Shown: in pieces, positions 7,808 to 16,684 of the stretch
How the letters are laid out: the number at the start of each line of letters is the position of its first letter
How positions within the stretch are numbered: the stretch's first letter is position 1
Assembly: GCF_026072635.1 (NCBI RefSeq)
Contig: NZ_AP023081.1
Coordinates: 2,874,501-2,938,500, forward strand
Reading direction: 5' to 3'
Origin: Pseudomonas solani
GTDB taxonomy: Bacteria; Pseudomonadota; Gammaproteobacteria; Pseudomonadales; Pseudomonadaceae
DNA length: 64,000 nt
Notes under the pieces: generated by a model
Told to the model about the DNA's origin: nothing
Databases searched by the model: none
The model's input: the letters and a program-made list of their open reading frames with translations, nothing else
Made by a program: the position numbers and the translations under genes

Positions 7808-9193
7808 TCAGAAACTGCCGAACAGGCTGCCGAGGGTGATCACCACCACCAGGGCCAGCAGCGGGAAGATCACCGTGTTCATGAAGATGAATTTGTAGGA
7901 ATCGCGGTGGGTCAGCTTGCAGATGGCCAGCAGCGAGATCACCGCGCCGTTGTGGGGCAGGGTGTCCATGCAGCCGGAGGCCATGGCGGCGACCCGGTGC
8001 AGCAGCTCGGGGCTGATGCCGGCGGCGTTGGCCATCTCCAGGTACTGCGCGCCGAGGGTCTTGAGGGCGATGGACATGCCGCCGGAGGCGGAGCCGGTGA
8101 TGCCGGCGAGGATGTTCACCGCCACCGCCTCGGACACCAGCGGGTTGCCCGGCACGCTCAGCACCAGGTCGCGGATCACCACGAAGCCGGCGAGGGAGGC
8201 GATCACGGTGCCGTAGCCCACCTCGGAGGCGGTGTTGAGGATCGGCAGCATGGAGCCGAAGGTGCCGTCGTTGAGGCTCTGCTTCAGGTCCACCCAGCGC
8301 CGCCAGTGCAGGCCGATGAGCAGCAGCACCGCCGCGCCCAGGGCGACGATGATCGACCAGATGCCGATCACCGACTTGGCGTCCTGCAGGCCGCCGAACT
8401 CGGGCTTGGCCAGGTAGCTGGTGTCGAGGTTGGGCAGCACCTGCTTGGCCATCAGGAAGTTCAGCGCGATCACCAGCAGGATCGGCAGCAGCGCCAGCCA
8501 GAAGCCGGTCACCGGCAGGCCGCTCTGCTCGGTCGGGTCGTCCTTGTGGCTGCCATAGCCTTCGCCGGCGGCCATCAGCGTGCGGGCCTGGGCGGCGAGC
8601 CACCAGCTGCCCAGGCCGAGCATGATCAGCCCGCCGATCAGCCCGAGGATGGGCGCGGCGAAGGCGTCGGTGCCGAAGAAGGGGCTGGGGATGGCGTTCT
8701 GGATCGCCGGGGTGCCGGGCAGGGCGGTCATGGTGAAGGTGAAGGCGCCCAGGGCGATGGCGCCGGGCAGCAGCCGCTTGGGAATGCCCGCCTCGCGGAA
8801 CAGCGCGGTGCCGATGGGGTACACCGCGAAGGCCACCACGAACAGCGACACGCCGCCGTAGGTCAGCAGCCCGCAGGCCAGCACGATGGCGAGGATGGCC
8901 CGCTCGCGCCCCAGCCGCGTGACGATGCCCTGGGCAATGGCACGGGCCGAGCCGGAGTCGTCCATCAACTTGCCGAAGATGGCGCCGAGCAGGAACAGCG
9001 GGAAGAACTGGATCAGGTAGCCGCCCAGTGACTTCATGAACACCTGGGTGTAGGTGGGCAGCATCAACGCCGCATCACCGGCGAACAGCACCGCCAGCAG
9101 CGCCATCAGCGGCGCCAGGATCAGCACGTTGTAGCCGCGATAGGCCAGGAACATCAGCAGTGCGAGGGACAGCAGGATTCCGAGGGTACCCAT
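7808..9193 (-). CDS. GntP-family organic acid permease
   Basis: The 461-residue protein is almost entirely hydrophobic, with about twelve membrane spans, and resembles the GntP/hydroxybutyrate permease group (LIQFFPLFLLGAIFGKLM, ITGSASGGMSIAL, GCMDTLPHNGAVISLL). It should import a short-chain hydroxy or keto acid by proton symport across the inner membrane. The start at 9193 has AAGGAA 5 bases upstream; the reading frame extends further but without membrane character. A sigma-54 promoter lies about 73 bases upstream. The matching activator gene is divergent in function but lies upstream on the same strand. P. aeruginosa has a comparable GntP / sigma-54 regulator pair for 3-hydroxybutyrate use. 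Confidence 0.9.
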   Translation of the reverse strand: MGTLGILLSLALLMFLAYRGYNVLILAPLMALLAVLFAGDAALMLPTYTQVFMKSLGGYLIQFFPLFLLGAIFGKLMDDSGSARAIAQGIVTRLGRERAILAIVLACGLLTYGGVSLFVVAFAVYPIGTALFREAGIPKRLLPGAIALGAFTFTMTALPGTPAIQNAIPSPFFGTDAFAAPILGLIGGLIMLGLGSWWLAAQARTLMAAGEGYGSHKDDPTEQSGLPVTGFWLALLPILLVIALNFLMAKQVLPNLDTSYLAKPEFGGLQDAKSVIGIWSIIVALGAAVLLLIGLHWRRWVDLKQSLNDGTFGSMLPILNTASEVGYGTVIASLAGFVVIRDLVLSVPGNPLVSEAVAVNILAGITGSASGGMSIALKTLGAQYLEMANAAGISPELLHRVAAMASGCMDTLPHNGAVISLLAICKLTHRDSYKFIFMNTVIFPLLALVVVITLGSLFGSF

Positions 9194-9265
9194 GGGATTT
9201 CCTTCTTGTTGTTGTTTTGAACCGCCGCAGCGGCCGGGCCTGGGTCGGCCCTTTGCCGGTATAGA

Positions 9266-9280
9266 GCGAAAGCTGTGCCA
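9266..9280 (-). promoter_or_regulatory. Sigma-54 (-24/-12) promoter of the GntP permease
   Basis: On the minus strand TGGCAC (9280-9275), five bases, then TCGC (9269-9266) fits the consensus TGGCAC-N5-TTGC with one mismatch. It would give a leader of about 60 bases to the ATG at 9193. The sigma-54 activator encoded next to it supports the call. Confidence 0.75.
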
Positions 9281-9359
9281 GGTGGGCTGAAAAGCCCTGG
9301 GGAAGGCGCTGGTGCTGGGGTGGGGGTAATTTAGCCGGGAGACGAGGGGGCGCTTGAAG

Positions 9360-9428
9360 TGTCCAATTAATTGGATGGTGTCTTGATTATTGGACACCTA
9401 TTTCCATCGTTGTCCAGAAATATGGACA
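9360..9428. promoter_or_regulatory. Three TGTCCA-N6-TGGACA dyads, likely activator binding sites
   Basis: Three 18-base dyads follow one pattern: 9360-9377 (TGTCCA/TGGATG), 9379-9396 (TGTCTT/TGGACA) and 9411-9428 (TGTCCA/TGGACA, perfect). Their centres are 19 and 32 bases apart and lie about 90-140 bases upstream of the -24 box, the normal place for enhancer sites of a sigma-54 activator. The region is AT-rich against a GC-rich background. Confidence 0.65.
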
Positions 9429-9461
9429 TTCCATACCCCGCCGCGAGGTGCCCGGATCTGC

Positions 9462-9745
9462 AGGGTGGATGGCGCTTTTCCATCCACCACCGCGCCCACT
9501 CCCAAACACCGTGGCCGCAGGAAAATGCACACCCTGCCCGGCGACCAACCCCGCACCGCGTGGATCGATGAAGCGCGATCCACCCTACGCCGGCCTGGGC
9601 GTTTTGTAGGGTGGATGGCGCTCTTTCCATCCACCACCGCGCCCGCCCCCAAACGCCGTGGCCGCAGGGAAGGCACGCCCTGCCCGGCGACCAACCCCGC
9701 ACCGCGTGGATCGATGAAGCGCGATCCACCCTACGCCGGCCTGGG
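9462..9745. repeat. Tandem direct repeat, two 138-base units
   Basis: Units 9462-9599 and 9608-9745 have the same length and differ at only a few positions, with a period of 146 bases. Each begins AGGGTGGATGGCGC, contains ACCAACCCCGCACCGCGTGG and ends GATCCACCCTACGCCGGCC, so each unit also has complementary ends (AGGGTGGAT / ATCCACCCT). It occupies most of the gap between the dyads and the activator gene. No coding signal is visible. Confidence 0.85.
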
Positions 9746-9789
9746 AGCTTCGCGGGGTATGCCGCTGGCGTGCCGGCCCGCAGGCCTAC

Positions 9790-11253
<1,464 letters not shown>

Positions 11254-11382
11254 GGGCGGTGAGGTCCGGAGGGGCGGGAGCGACGGATTATGGGCGGGGC
11301 GCCGAAACATCGGCAAGGAACCCTTTGCGCTCGCCGGCAGTCGATCAGGAGGTAGACGAATTTCCCTACAAGGAGCTTTTGC

Positions 11383-11541
11383 ATGGACCTGATCCGCATC
11401 CTCATCGCCATCATCCTGCCGCCGCTGGGCGTGTTCCTGCAGGTGGGTTTCGGCGGCGCCTTCTGGCTGAACATCCTCCTCACCCTGCTGGGCTACATCC
11501 CCGGCATCGTGCATGCGGTGTATATCATCGCCAAGCGCTAG
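11383..11541 (+). CDS. Pmp3/YqaE-family small membrane protein
   Basis: A 52-residue peptide starts MDLIRILIAIILPPLGVFLQ and ends in a second hydrophobic span with GYIPGIVHAVYIIAK. The two membrane helices joined by a short turn, and the PPLGVFLQVG and GYIPGIxHA motifs, define the Pmp3/YqaE family, whose members are induced by salt, cold or membrane stress and sit in the inner membrane. AAGGAG lies 7 bases before the ATG. It stands alone between the divergent sigma-54 regulator and a palindromic repeat. Confidence 0.92.
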   Translation: MDLIRILIAIILPPLGVFLQVGFGGAFWLNILLTLLGYIPGIVHAVYIIAKR

Positions 11542-11547
11542 CCGGCT

Positions 11548-11680
11548 GCTGAAAAACTAGCTGCGTTGCCGCTGCTGCGTTAAAAGCGCCCTCAAAATGC
11601 TCATTTACATGCGTAAACTGCGCTTTTTCGGCCGCTTTCGCCTTGCATCGGCTGCCTCGCCTACGTTTTTCAACTTCGTG
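11548..11680. repeat. Dispersed palindromic element, copy 2
   Basis: It has the same layout as 965-1095: GCTGCGTTAAAAGCGCC, a central TTTAC-ATGC-GTAAA hairpin, then GGCCGCTTTCGCCTTGC. It follows the Pmp3 gene directly. Confidence 0.6.
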
Positions 11681-11690
11681 ACGGGCGTTA

Positions 11691-11716
11691 AAAGGAACGG
11701 GGACGCCATGCGTCCC
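11691..11716 (-). terminator. Probable terminator of the Bro-N gene
   Basis: On the minus strand the hairpin GGGACG-CATGG-CGTCCC is followed by GTTCCTTTTAA. It lies 10 bases past the Bro-N stop codon. The T-run is short, so its strength is uncertain. Confidence 0.5.
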
Positions 11717-11726
11717 CGACTCCGTT

Positions 11727-12197
11727 CTATTGCAGCGTGGCGAGTTCGCCGCCCTCGAACAACTCCGCCACATCCTTCACCCGCACCCATTGGCGGCCCT
11801 GCCATTCCATGACGCTGAACTCCCTGCCCTGCCAGGTCACCCGGCGCTGGCGGGGCAGGTGCGGCGTGGCCTGGGAGCGCAGGGCAGGGATCACCTCGCC
11901 AGTGATCCACTGGCGCAAGCCACGGTGCTCGGGGTGATAGAAGTTGACCTTGAGCAGCTCGCACACGGCGCTCTCGCTGATCAGCAACAGGGTTTCCACC
12001 GCGCCCTGGTGGTTCTCCACGCGCTCGTTGCGCCACTGGTCCGGGTCCAGCTTGCGGGTCAGCTTGTCGTCGATATGGCGATTGGTGAGCGGGCCGAGGT
12101 CGCCGGCGACGACCCAGGCCTGGTCATCGATGAGCAGCGCGCGAAACGCGCGATGGTGACGGTGGAAGACGCTGGGAACGAAATAGTCGTGGGACAT
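11727..12197 (-). CDS. Bro-N domain antirepressor-like protein (phage remnant)
   Basis: The 156-residue protein opens with SHDYFVPSVFHRHHRAFRAL and contains LIDDQAWVVAGDLGPL and LLISESAVCELL, followed by HRGLRQWITGEVIPALR. This is the Bro-N fold of phage antirepressors (P1 Ant/KilAC-type N-termini), which bind DNA or repressors during prophage induction. AAGGAG lies 7 bases before the ATG at 12197. The frame continues upstream but over the RNA-structured leader, so I did not extend it. No other phage structural gene is present, so it is an isolated immunity-region remnant next to a tRNA attachment site. Confidence 0.82.
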   Translation of the reverse strand: MSHDYFVPSVFHRHHRAFRALLIDDQAWVVAGDLGPLTNRHIDDKLTRKLDPDQWRNERVENHQGAVETLLLISESAVCELLKVNFYHPEHRGLRQWITGEVIPALRSQATPHLPRQRRVTWQGREFSVMEWQGRQWVRVKDVAELFEGGELATLQ

Positions 12198-12252
12198 GAT
12201 GAGACTCCTTCCTTGCAGGGGAGCCGCCACCTGATCCAGGGCGCATAAGGGT

Positions 12253-12333
12253 GGCGGACCGTACGAGGTGTGGAATACCGGTTTGAATGCCACCACCGGC
12301 GGGCTTTCGCCCTCCTCGCACGGTCCGCCATAG
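12253..12333 (-). promoter_or_regulatory. Structured leader of the Bro-N mRNA, target of the c4-like RNA
   Basis: On the minus strand GGCGGACCGTGCGAGG (12329-12314) pairs with CCTCGTACGGTCCGCC (12268-12253) in a 16-bp stem with one G-T pair. Inside it lie a GGGC-GAAA-GCCC hairpin and the segment 12293-12270, which is complementary to the upstream c4-like region. The stem ends about 50 bases before the Bro-N ribosome site. Confidence 0.6.
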
Positions 12334-12364
12334 ATGGCCAGGCCCTCGAAGACTGCGTTCTTTC

Positions 12365-12470
12365 GTTGGGCCTGCTTATGGCGGTGTTGCGATGGCATTC
12401 AAGTTCGGGATTCCACTCCCGGCCATGCCGAGGCATGACGGTGGGAGACGCTACAGAGCGGCCTTGTAGG
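12365..12470 (-). ncRNA. c4-type antisense RNA candidate
   Basis: Phage c4 RNAs are transcribed upstream of antirepressor genes and pair with their leader through two separate segments. Here, on the minus strand, GTGGAAT plus TTGAATGCCA (12416-12393) is the complement of ATTCCAC and TGGCATTCAA in the leader (12293-12270), and CCGCCATA (12384-12377) is complementary to TATGGCGG (12332-12325). The hairpins expected in c4 RNA are also visible (GCCTACAAGGC and CATGCCTCGGCATG). The ends are approximate. Confidence 0.65.
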
Positions 12471-12549
12471 CCGGCAATGGCGAGGGTGGGTAGGAATCTT
12501 CGGAGAGACGCGGTTCGGTCACAAGGCCTAACTTGCCGGAAAGAAAAAA

Positions 12550-12618
12550 CCGCGCAGTGGCGGCTTTTGCATGGGGTTTTTGACGCGGACTTGAACCGTC
12601 GACCAAAGGATTATGAGT
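12550..12618 (-). other. Decayed 3' copy of tRNA-Ile2: attachment-site remnant
   Basis: Bases 12586-12618 match 33866-33898, the anticodon-loop to T-arm part of the tRNA-Ile(CAT) gene, with one mismatch over 33 bases. Just beyond, CATGGGGTTTT and a CCGCGCAGTGGCGG hairpin match the sequence downstream of that tRNA. The acceptor stem is lost and there is no 5' half, so it cannot be a working tRNA. Same orientation as the intact gene, as expected for the distal end of an integrated element. Confidence 0.75.
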
Positions 12619-12706
12619 TGTCTAGAAACGCTTTGCACTGGCGCGGCTATCACCGTTAAGGCTAGAGCTACTCTAGGCTAGCTAGATACTTTCCGATTTG
12701 CATTTC

Positions 12707-13561
12707 TCAATCCTCTTCCGCGAGGGGGGCTAGTTCGTCGGTCATAACTAACCTATGCAGGCGATGTGCCCTGAGGCAGCATCGTGAAACTGAAGAAAAC
12801 TCGCTTGAGGCTTTAGACATGCTAATCAATTCAATTGTGAGTTCTTTCAATGTTTCTTGTTCTTCAGGAGTTCTTTGGCCCTTCGGCTTCTTTGCGATGC
12901 GGTTATATTTAACAATCAGTTTGAGGCACGTGCGCCAAGTTTTTCGTCGAGCACCGTCGAGATGGCTCTGGCTCAGGCCTAGGTACTTGATAGCCAAGTC
13001 CACTCGCTCTCTAACGGTCTGGTCCAGATCTGGGTCTGGTTCAACTGTTCCATTGTCTTTGAAGACCAGCAGGTAAGGTTCTTGTGGGTCGACGGGGTCA
13101 AGTAAAACGGGTGACTCTTTACTGACGTCACGTGAATTAATGCTAGCCCTAGTCGTTGGATCTAATAAAGGAAACCAATCACCTTTGCCCACGGTATCGT
13201 CCGCATATTCCTGGTTCTGCGTGTTGCACAGCGCACCTGCTAGGCGATAGTTCTCTAAGTCAAATGCTAACCAAGAATAGCCCTCATTAAAGGTTTTCAT
13301 GGCTTGTTTTGCACGGCCATGTGGTCGGTAATGGTCAACTTGATAACGCGAAACTCGCTCTCTAGCCTCCGAATACCAGCACTTGCCATGAGACATGGTG
13401 CTTAAATACTCACGTACTGCTGCCCATTTATTTTTATTATCAGATATATACTTCTTCCTGGCCTCTGGATCAGCTATGGCATCCAGTTCCGCGGTTGCGG
13501 TTGCTAAATCGGTCTTGATCTCATCTGGAATAATGCTCCAGTCGCAGTGAACGTAAATCAT
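12707..13561 (-). CDS. ptuB: HNH endonuclease, Septu PtuB-like
   Basis: The 284-residue protein carries a variant HNH motif: CWYSE at residues 61-65, then VDHYRP at 75-80, and after a spacer YSWLAFDLENYRLAGALCN at about 95-113. This order matches PtuB and the related retron-associated HNH family (CxYCE...EHFRP...WWLAYDWxNL). Its ATG overlaps the stop of the ATPase gene in an ATGA quartet, so the two are translated together. In Septu, PtuA and PtuB form a complex that degrades nucleic acid when phage infects. The second cysteine of the usual CxYC is replaced by serine. Base composition is clearly more AT-rich than the host genome. Confidence 0.75.
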   Translation of the reverse strand: MIYVHCDWSIIPDEIKTDLATATAELDAIADPEARKKYISDNKNKWAAVREYLSTMSHGKCWYSEARERVSRYQVDHYRPHGRAKQAMKTFNEGYSWLAFDLENYRLAGALCNTQNQEYADDTVGKGDWFPLLDPTTRASINSRDVSKESPVLLDPVDPQEPYLLVFKDNGTVEPDPDLDQTVRERVDLAIKYLGLSQSHLDGARRKTWRTCLKLIVKYNRIAKKPKGQRTPEEQETLKELTIELISMSKASSEFSSVSRCCLRAHRLHRLVMTDELAPLAEED

Positions 13562-15126
13562 GGGGTTTTTAACAGCTGTTCAATGATTTCACGGGTAGTC
13601 TCGTCACGTTGCTTCAACTCATCAGGAGCCAGCGGCATCGCATCAGCTAGCTCCACGCTATCGAGTTTTCGCAGGTACTCGCGGTAAAGCTCGTCTCTCT
13701 CTTCATACATAAACCCCATCTGGCGGAGCTGATAGTTGATCTGCTCAAGATTTTGCGTCTCTTCAGCTGTCGGCTCCGCAATGCTTGCTAGCTTATTTCG
13801 CTGGTCAATTAGTAGCTGAGTTGGTGTGTCTAGAGTGGAGGGTAAGCCAAATATATCGGTGAACACACCAGCAACACCTAGGCCTTTCGGGTCAACGTAA
13901 GGCCGATCTACAGCAATGGCGCCGGAAATATCTGTGTGCATGACGCGAACCTCGTCACGAGTTAGGCCCGAGATAGTCAAGGGATTGTGTGACGTCAGAA
14001 TGATGTGGCATTGGTCGGCTTCGGCAGCAATGCCCGTCCAGTGCTCAATTAGTTTCAAATAGCTATGTTGCCAATGCGGATTGAGGTGGGTATCGGGCTC
14101 GTCCAGTAGGAACAGCGCACGCTTGCCGCGTGACACGCGAATCAATCCCAAGACCATCAGTAGTTGTCGCTCGCCGTCCGATAAGTCAGCAAAGCCAACA
14201 TCGCCACTGTCATCGTTGCTGCGCTTTACCCAGACCAGCATTTCACGGATGAGATCAGAAATATCCATTGCTTCTAGCGCATAGAACATTTCGCTTTCAT
14301 TTTTAAAGGTGCTAGCTAAATTTTTTAACCTAGTTAGGGATGGCAGGAAGGTGGCGTACTGTGACTCACTCTGCTGCTTGTCGCGGTAGTCATCAATGGC
14401 ATTCCCCGTGAGTGGCATGGGATGGAATGCCTGTCCTTTGAACGCGCGAGCTGTTCGGCCTGCGGGGCCGGCCGCACCCCAAAAATTTTCGGGTAGTTTG
14501 TCAGCAGATTTCTTACTGCGTGCGAACCAAGGTTCACGAAAAATTGCAAGCAAAGAGTGAAAGCCTGTGATGCCTAATTTTCCAGAGAGTTCCTGGGTCA
14601 GCTTATCATCAGGAAAGGCAAATAAAGCCATTAAAGCCAAAACGCCGTGGATAGGTCGGCAATAGAAAAGTCGACGTTCCGCCTGCGCCTGCGCGACAAG
14701 CATCTCGTTGTCCTCAAGCTTAATAGCGTCGTAGTATCTTCGCTGGTGGCTGTCGAATAGTGACTCCAATCGCCTACTACCGCCGGAATAGTACCCAAAG
14801 ACTAAGTCTGGGAACCACTCACGCTTGCGTTTTTCGAATACCGTACGTTTGACTTCCTTCCCGTCAACGCGGATCGGTGGCTCACCCTCTATGTTGCTTA
14901 AACATACGAGGGCCTTGTCTATTCGATACGCGACTCGATATTGAAAGCGCGGCTCCTGTCGCCGTAAGTCTAACCACCGAAAAACATGCGTAATAGCTTC
15001 TATGAGATTGGATTTGCCTGCACCGTTCTGGCCTATCAATACGGTGGTGAGGTTGCGCTCGTCAAAGTCTACCTCTAATTGCTTCAGGTTCTTAAAACCG
15101 TCGATGTAGACCCGATCAAGCCTCAT
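13558..15126 (-). CDS. ptuA: ABC/SMC-type ATPase, Septu PtuA-like
   Basis: The 522-residue protein has Walker A GQNGAGKS at 32-39 in the FKNLKQLEV context typical of RecF/SMC-like ATPases, a signature LSDGERQLL at 315-323, Walker B ALFLLDEPDTHLNP at 337-350 and a switch TSHNPLT at 378-384. The family senses infection and controls the partner nuclease. GGAGG lies 6 bases before ATG 15126, which fixes the start; that ATG lies inside the end of hsdS (11-base overlap). It overlaps the HNH gene by four bases. Other OLD-like or RloA-type ATPases of restriction loci share these motifs, but the HNH partner favours Septu. Confidence 0.75.
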   Translation of the reverse strand: MRLDRVYIDGFKNLKQLEVDFDERNLTTVLIGQNGAGKSNLIEAITHVFRWLDLRRQEPRFQYRVAYRIDKALVCLSNIEGEPPIRVDGKEVKRTVFEKRKREWFPDLVFGYYSGGSRRLESLFDSHQRRYYDAIKLEDNEMLVAQAQAERRLFYCRPIHGVLALMALFAFPDDKLTQELSGKLGITGFHSLLAIFREPWFARSKKSADKLPENFWGAAGPAGRTARAFKGQAFHPMPLTGNAIDDYRDKQQSESQYATFLPSLTRLKNLASTFKNESEMFYALEAMDISDLIREMLVWVKRSNDDSGDVGFADLSDGERQLLMVLGLIRVSRGKRALFLLDEPDTHLNPHWQHSYLKLIEHWTGIAAEADQCHIILTSHNPLTISGLTRDEVRVMHTDISGAIAVDRPYVDPKGLGVAGVFTDIFGLPSTLDTPTQLLIDQRNKLASIAEPTAEETQNLEQINYQLRQMGFMYEERDELYREYLRKLDSVELADAMPLAPDELKQRDETTREIIEQLLKTP

Positions 15127-16684
15127 ATTTGACCTCCAGCGTCTCACCTAGATCAACTATTAGTCCTTGAGCCACTTCCCAAGCAAGCTGCTTGTAAAAA
15201 TCCGCTACCGGAAGATCGGCGACTTTGAATAAGGCTTCAGAGGTGGCTTTTGTACCCAGGCGACGGAGATGCTCAGCGAGATAGGGGTGGCCTAACACAT
15301 CCTCATCTTGACGGTGCTTGTTCATGGAGTTGTTCTTGTTGCTGGGACGGGGTGATTGGGGGGCTCGAGGTTGGCGGGACTTGGATGGCTTATTAAGTTT
15401 CGATTTTGCAATATGCTCCAGTAGCGCGCTGGCGGGTTCGTCGTTCGGGTCTTGCGGCACCAGTTCACCACGGAAGGCTTTGGCTAGGATGCTTTGAGTC
15501 AGGTGGTCGATACGGCTTTTGGCTGAAGCGACCTTGCCCTCTAGCTGGCCGGCGAAGGTGAAGAGCTGTTCGACGCGGCGGACTATTTCGGTTTGTTCAG
15601 CAAGTGGCGGTAAGGGGATTATCAGAGGTGCAATATCAGTATTGTTGACTTGGGGAATCGTCGAGCCAGTGTTCAATTTGGCGAGATCAACTGTCTCGAA
15701 CCATCGGTAGATATAGAGAGCTTCAACACCTTGAGGGGCAATAATTCCCATGACGTTCAAATCGACAAACGAAGCATCTCTCAAGATTCTTTTCTTGTTG
15801 GTGGCAATCGCGCCGCCTCGCTTTGGAAAGACAATCGCCCCTGCGGGCATCAGGGATTTTTCTGGCGCATTATCTCGCGCAAGATAGCGATCTGTGTTCT
15901 GCAAGAAGAGCTCATTCCCTTCAAGATTCATCTCGCCAACCTTGAAGTACTTGAAATCTCCTTTCGCTTTTTCAATATCTGCAGAAACGGCTATGCCGCT
16001 TTTCAGTTTGCAGAGTTCACCGACCGTTTTGGTTTGCCAATCAGCGATTGAATTCTGCACTCGCCACTCCTCTGTCAACCGACCGGAAACCGCTGCGGCG
16101 AGGACGGATTGGCGGAAGCGTTTGAGCAGGGTGGGGATGGCGTCGATGCGGGCTTTGAGGGTGTCGACCTGGGCCAGCAGTTCATCGAGTTTTTGGGCGA
16201 TGCGGGTTTGTTCTGCGAGTGGCGCAATCGGCGCGGGCATTGCCCCAAGTGCTTTTAGATAAATCCCTTTCTGCGCAGTCCCTTTGGCATTTTCCAAGAA
16301 GAAAGTTTGCGCTACGGGTGAATCTAATAAGTAGCGGAGATAGTTTGAGTTAATAATTTCTGGCTTGAGAACGGCAACGCTTCGCTGCAACGTGAACTCG
16401 TTGTGTACCTCAGGAACGACGGCGGTACGGCCTAAGGCCCCAACAATTGTTAGCAGCACATCCCCCACAGAGATGCTGGTCCTCTTGTTCTCGACTTCAA
16501 AGTCTTCGTCGCTGAGTAGACGCAACTCGTCAAAATGTATTTTGCCGTTCTGAATATTCTTGGCACTTAGCATCGGTTTGCCACTTGCTTGGCCAGAAGG
16601 CGGGTTATGAGAGCCATCGACGATTCGATAGCAAACATCTGCAAGCGTTGCCATCTGCCAAGTTCCCGGAATATTCCAGCTCAC
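15116..16684 (-). CDS. hsdS: Type I restriction-modification specificity subunit HsdS
   Basis: The 522-residue protein has two target-recognition domains, each followed by a conserved helical region: AEQTRIAQKLDELLAQVDTL after the first and AEQTEIVRRVEQLFTFAGQL after the second. It directs the methylase and nuclease to a bipartite DNA site. A proline/lysine-rich linker (from about residue 430) leads to an extra C-terminal domain of about 60 residues (YLAEHLRRLGTKATSEALF...) that resembles a winged helix and is not part of a minimal HsdS. The start is GTG 16684, overlapping the hsdM stop (GTGA). The recognition domains are AT-rich while the helical spacers are GC-rich, a sign of domain exchange. 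Confidence 0.92.
   Translation of the reverse strand: MSWNIPGTWQMATLADVCYRIVDGSHNPPSGQASGKPMLSAKNIQNGKIHFDELRLLSDEDFEVENKRTSISVGDVLLTIVGALGRTAVVPEVHNEFTLQRSVAVLKPEIINSNYLRYLLDSPVAQTFFLENAKGTAQKGIYLKALGAMPAPIAPLAEQTRIAQKLDELLAQVDTLKARIDAIPTLLKRFRQSVLAAAVSGRLTEEWRVQNSIADWQTKTVGELCKLKSGIAVSADIEKAKGDFKYFKVGEMNLEGNELFLQNTDRYLARDNAPEKSLMPAGAIVFPKRGGAIATNKKRILRDASFVDLNVMGIIAPQGVEALYIYRWFETVDLAKLNTGSTIPQVNNTDIAPLIIPLPPLAEQTEIVRRVEQLFTFAGQLEGKVASAKSRIDHLTQSILAKAFRGELVPQDPNDEPASALLEHIAKSKLNKPSKSRQPRAPQSPRPSNKNNSMNKHRQDEDVLGHPYLAEHLRRLGTKATSEALFKVADLPVADFYKQLAWEVAQGLIVDLGETLEVKYEA

Noticed and set aside
12586..12660. A second tRNA gene
   Set aside because: Only the anticodon-loop to T-arm part matches; the acceptor stem and the 5' half are absent, so it is an attachment-site remnant.
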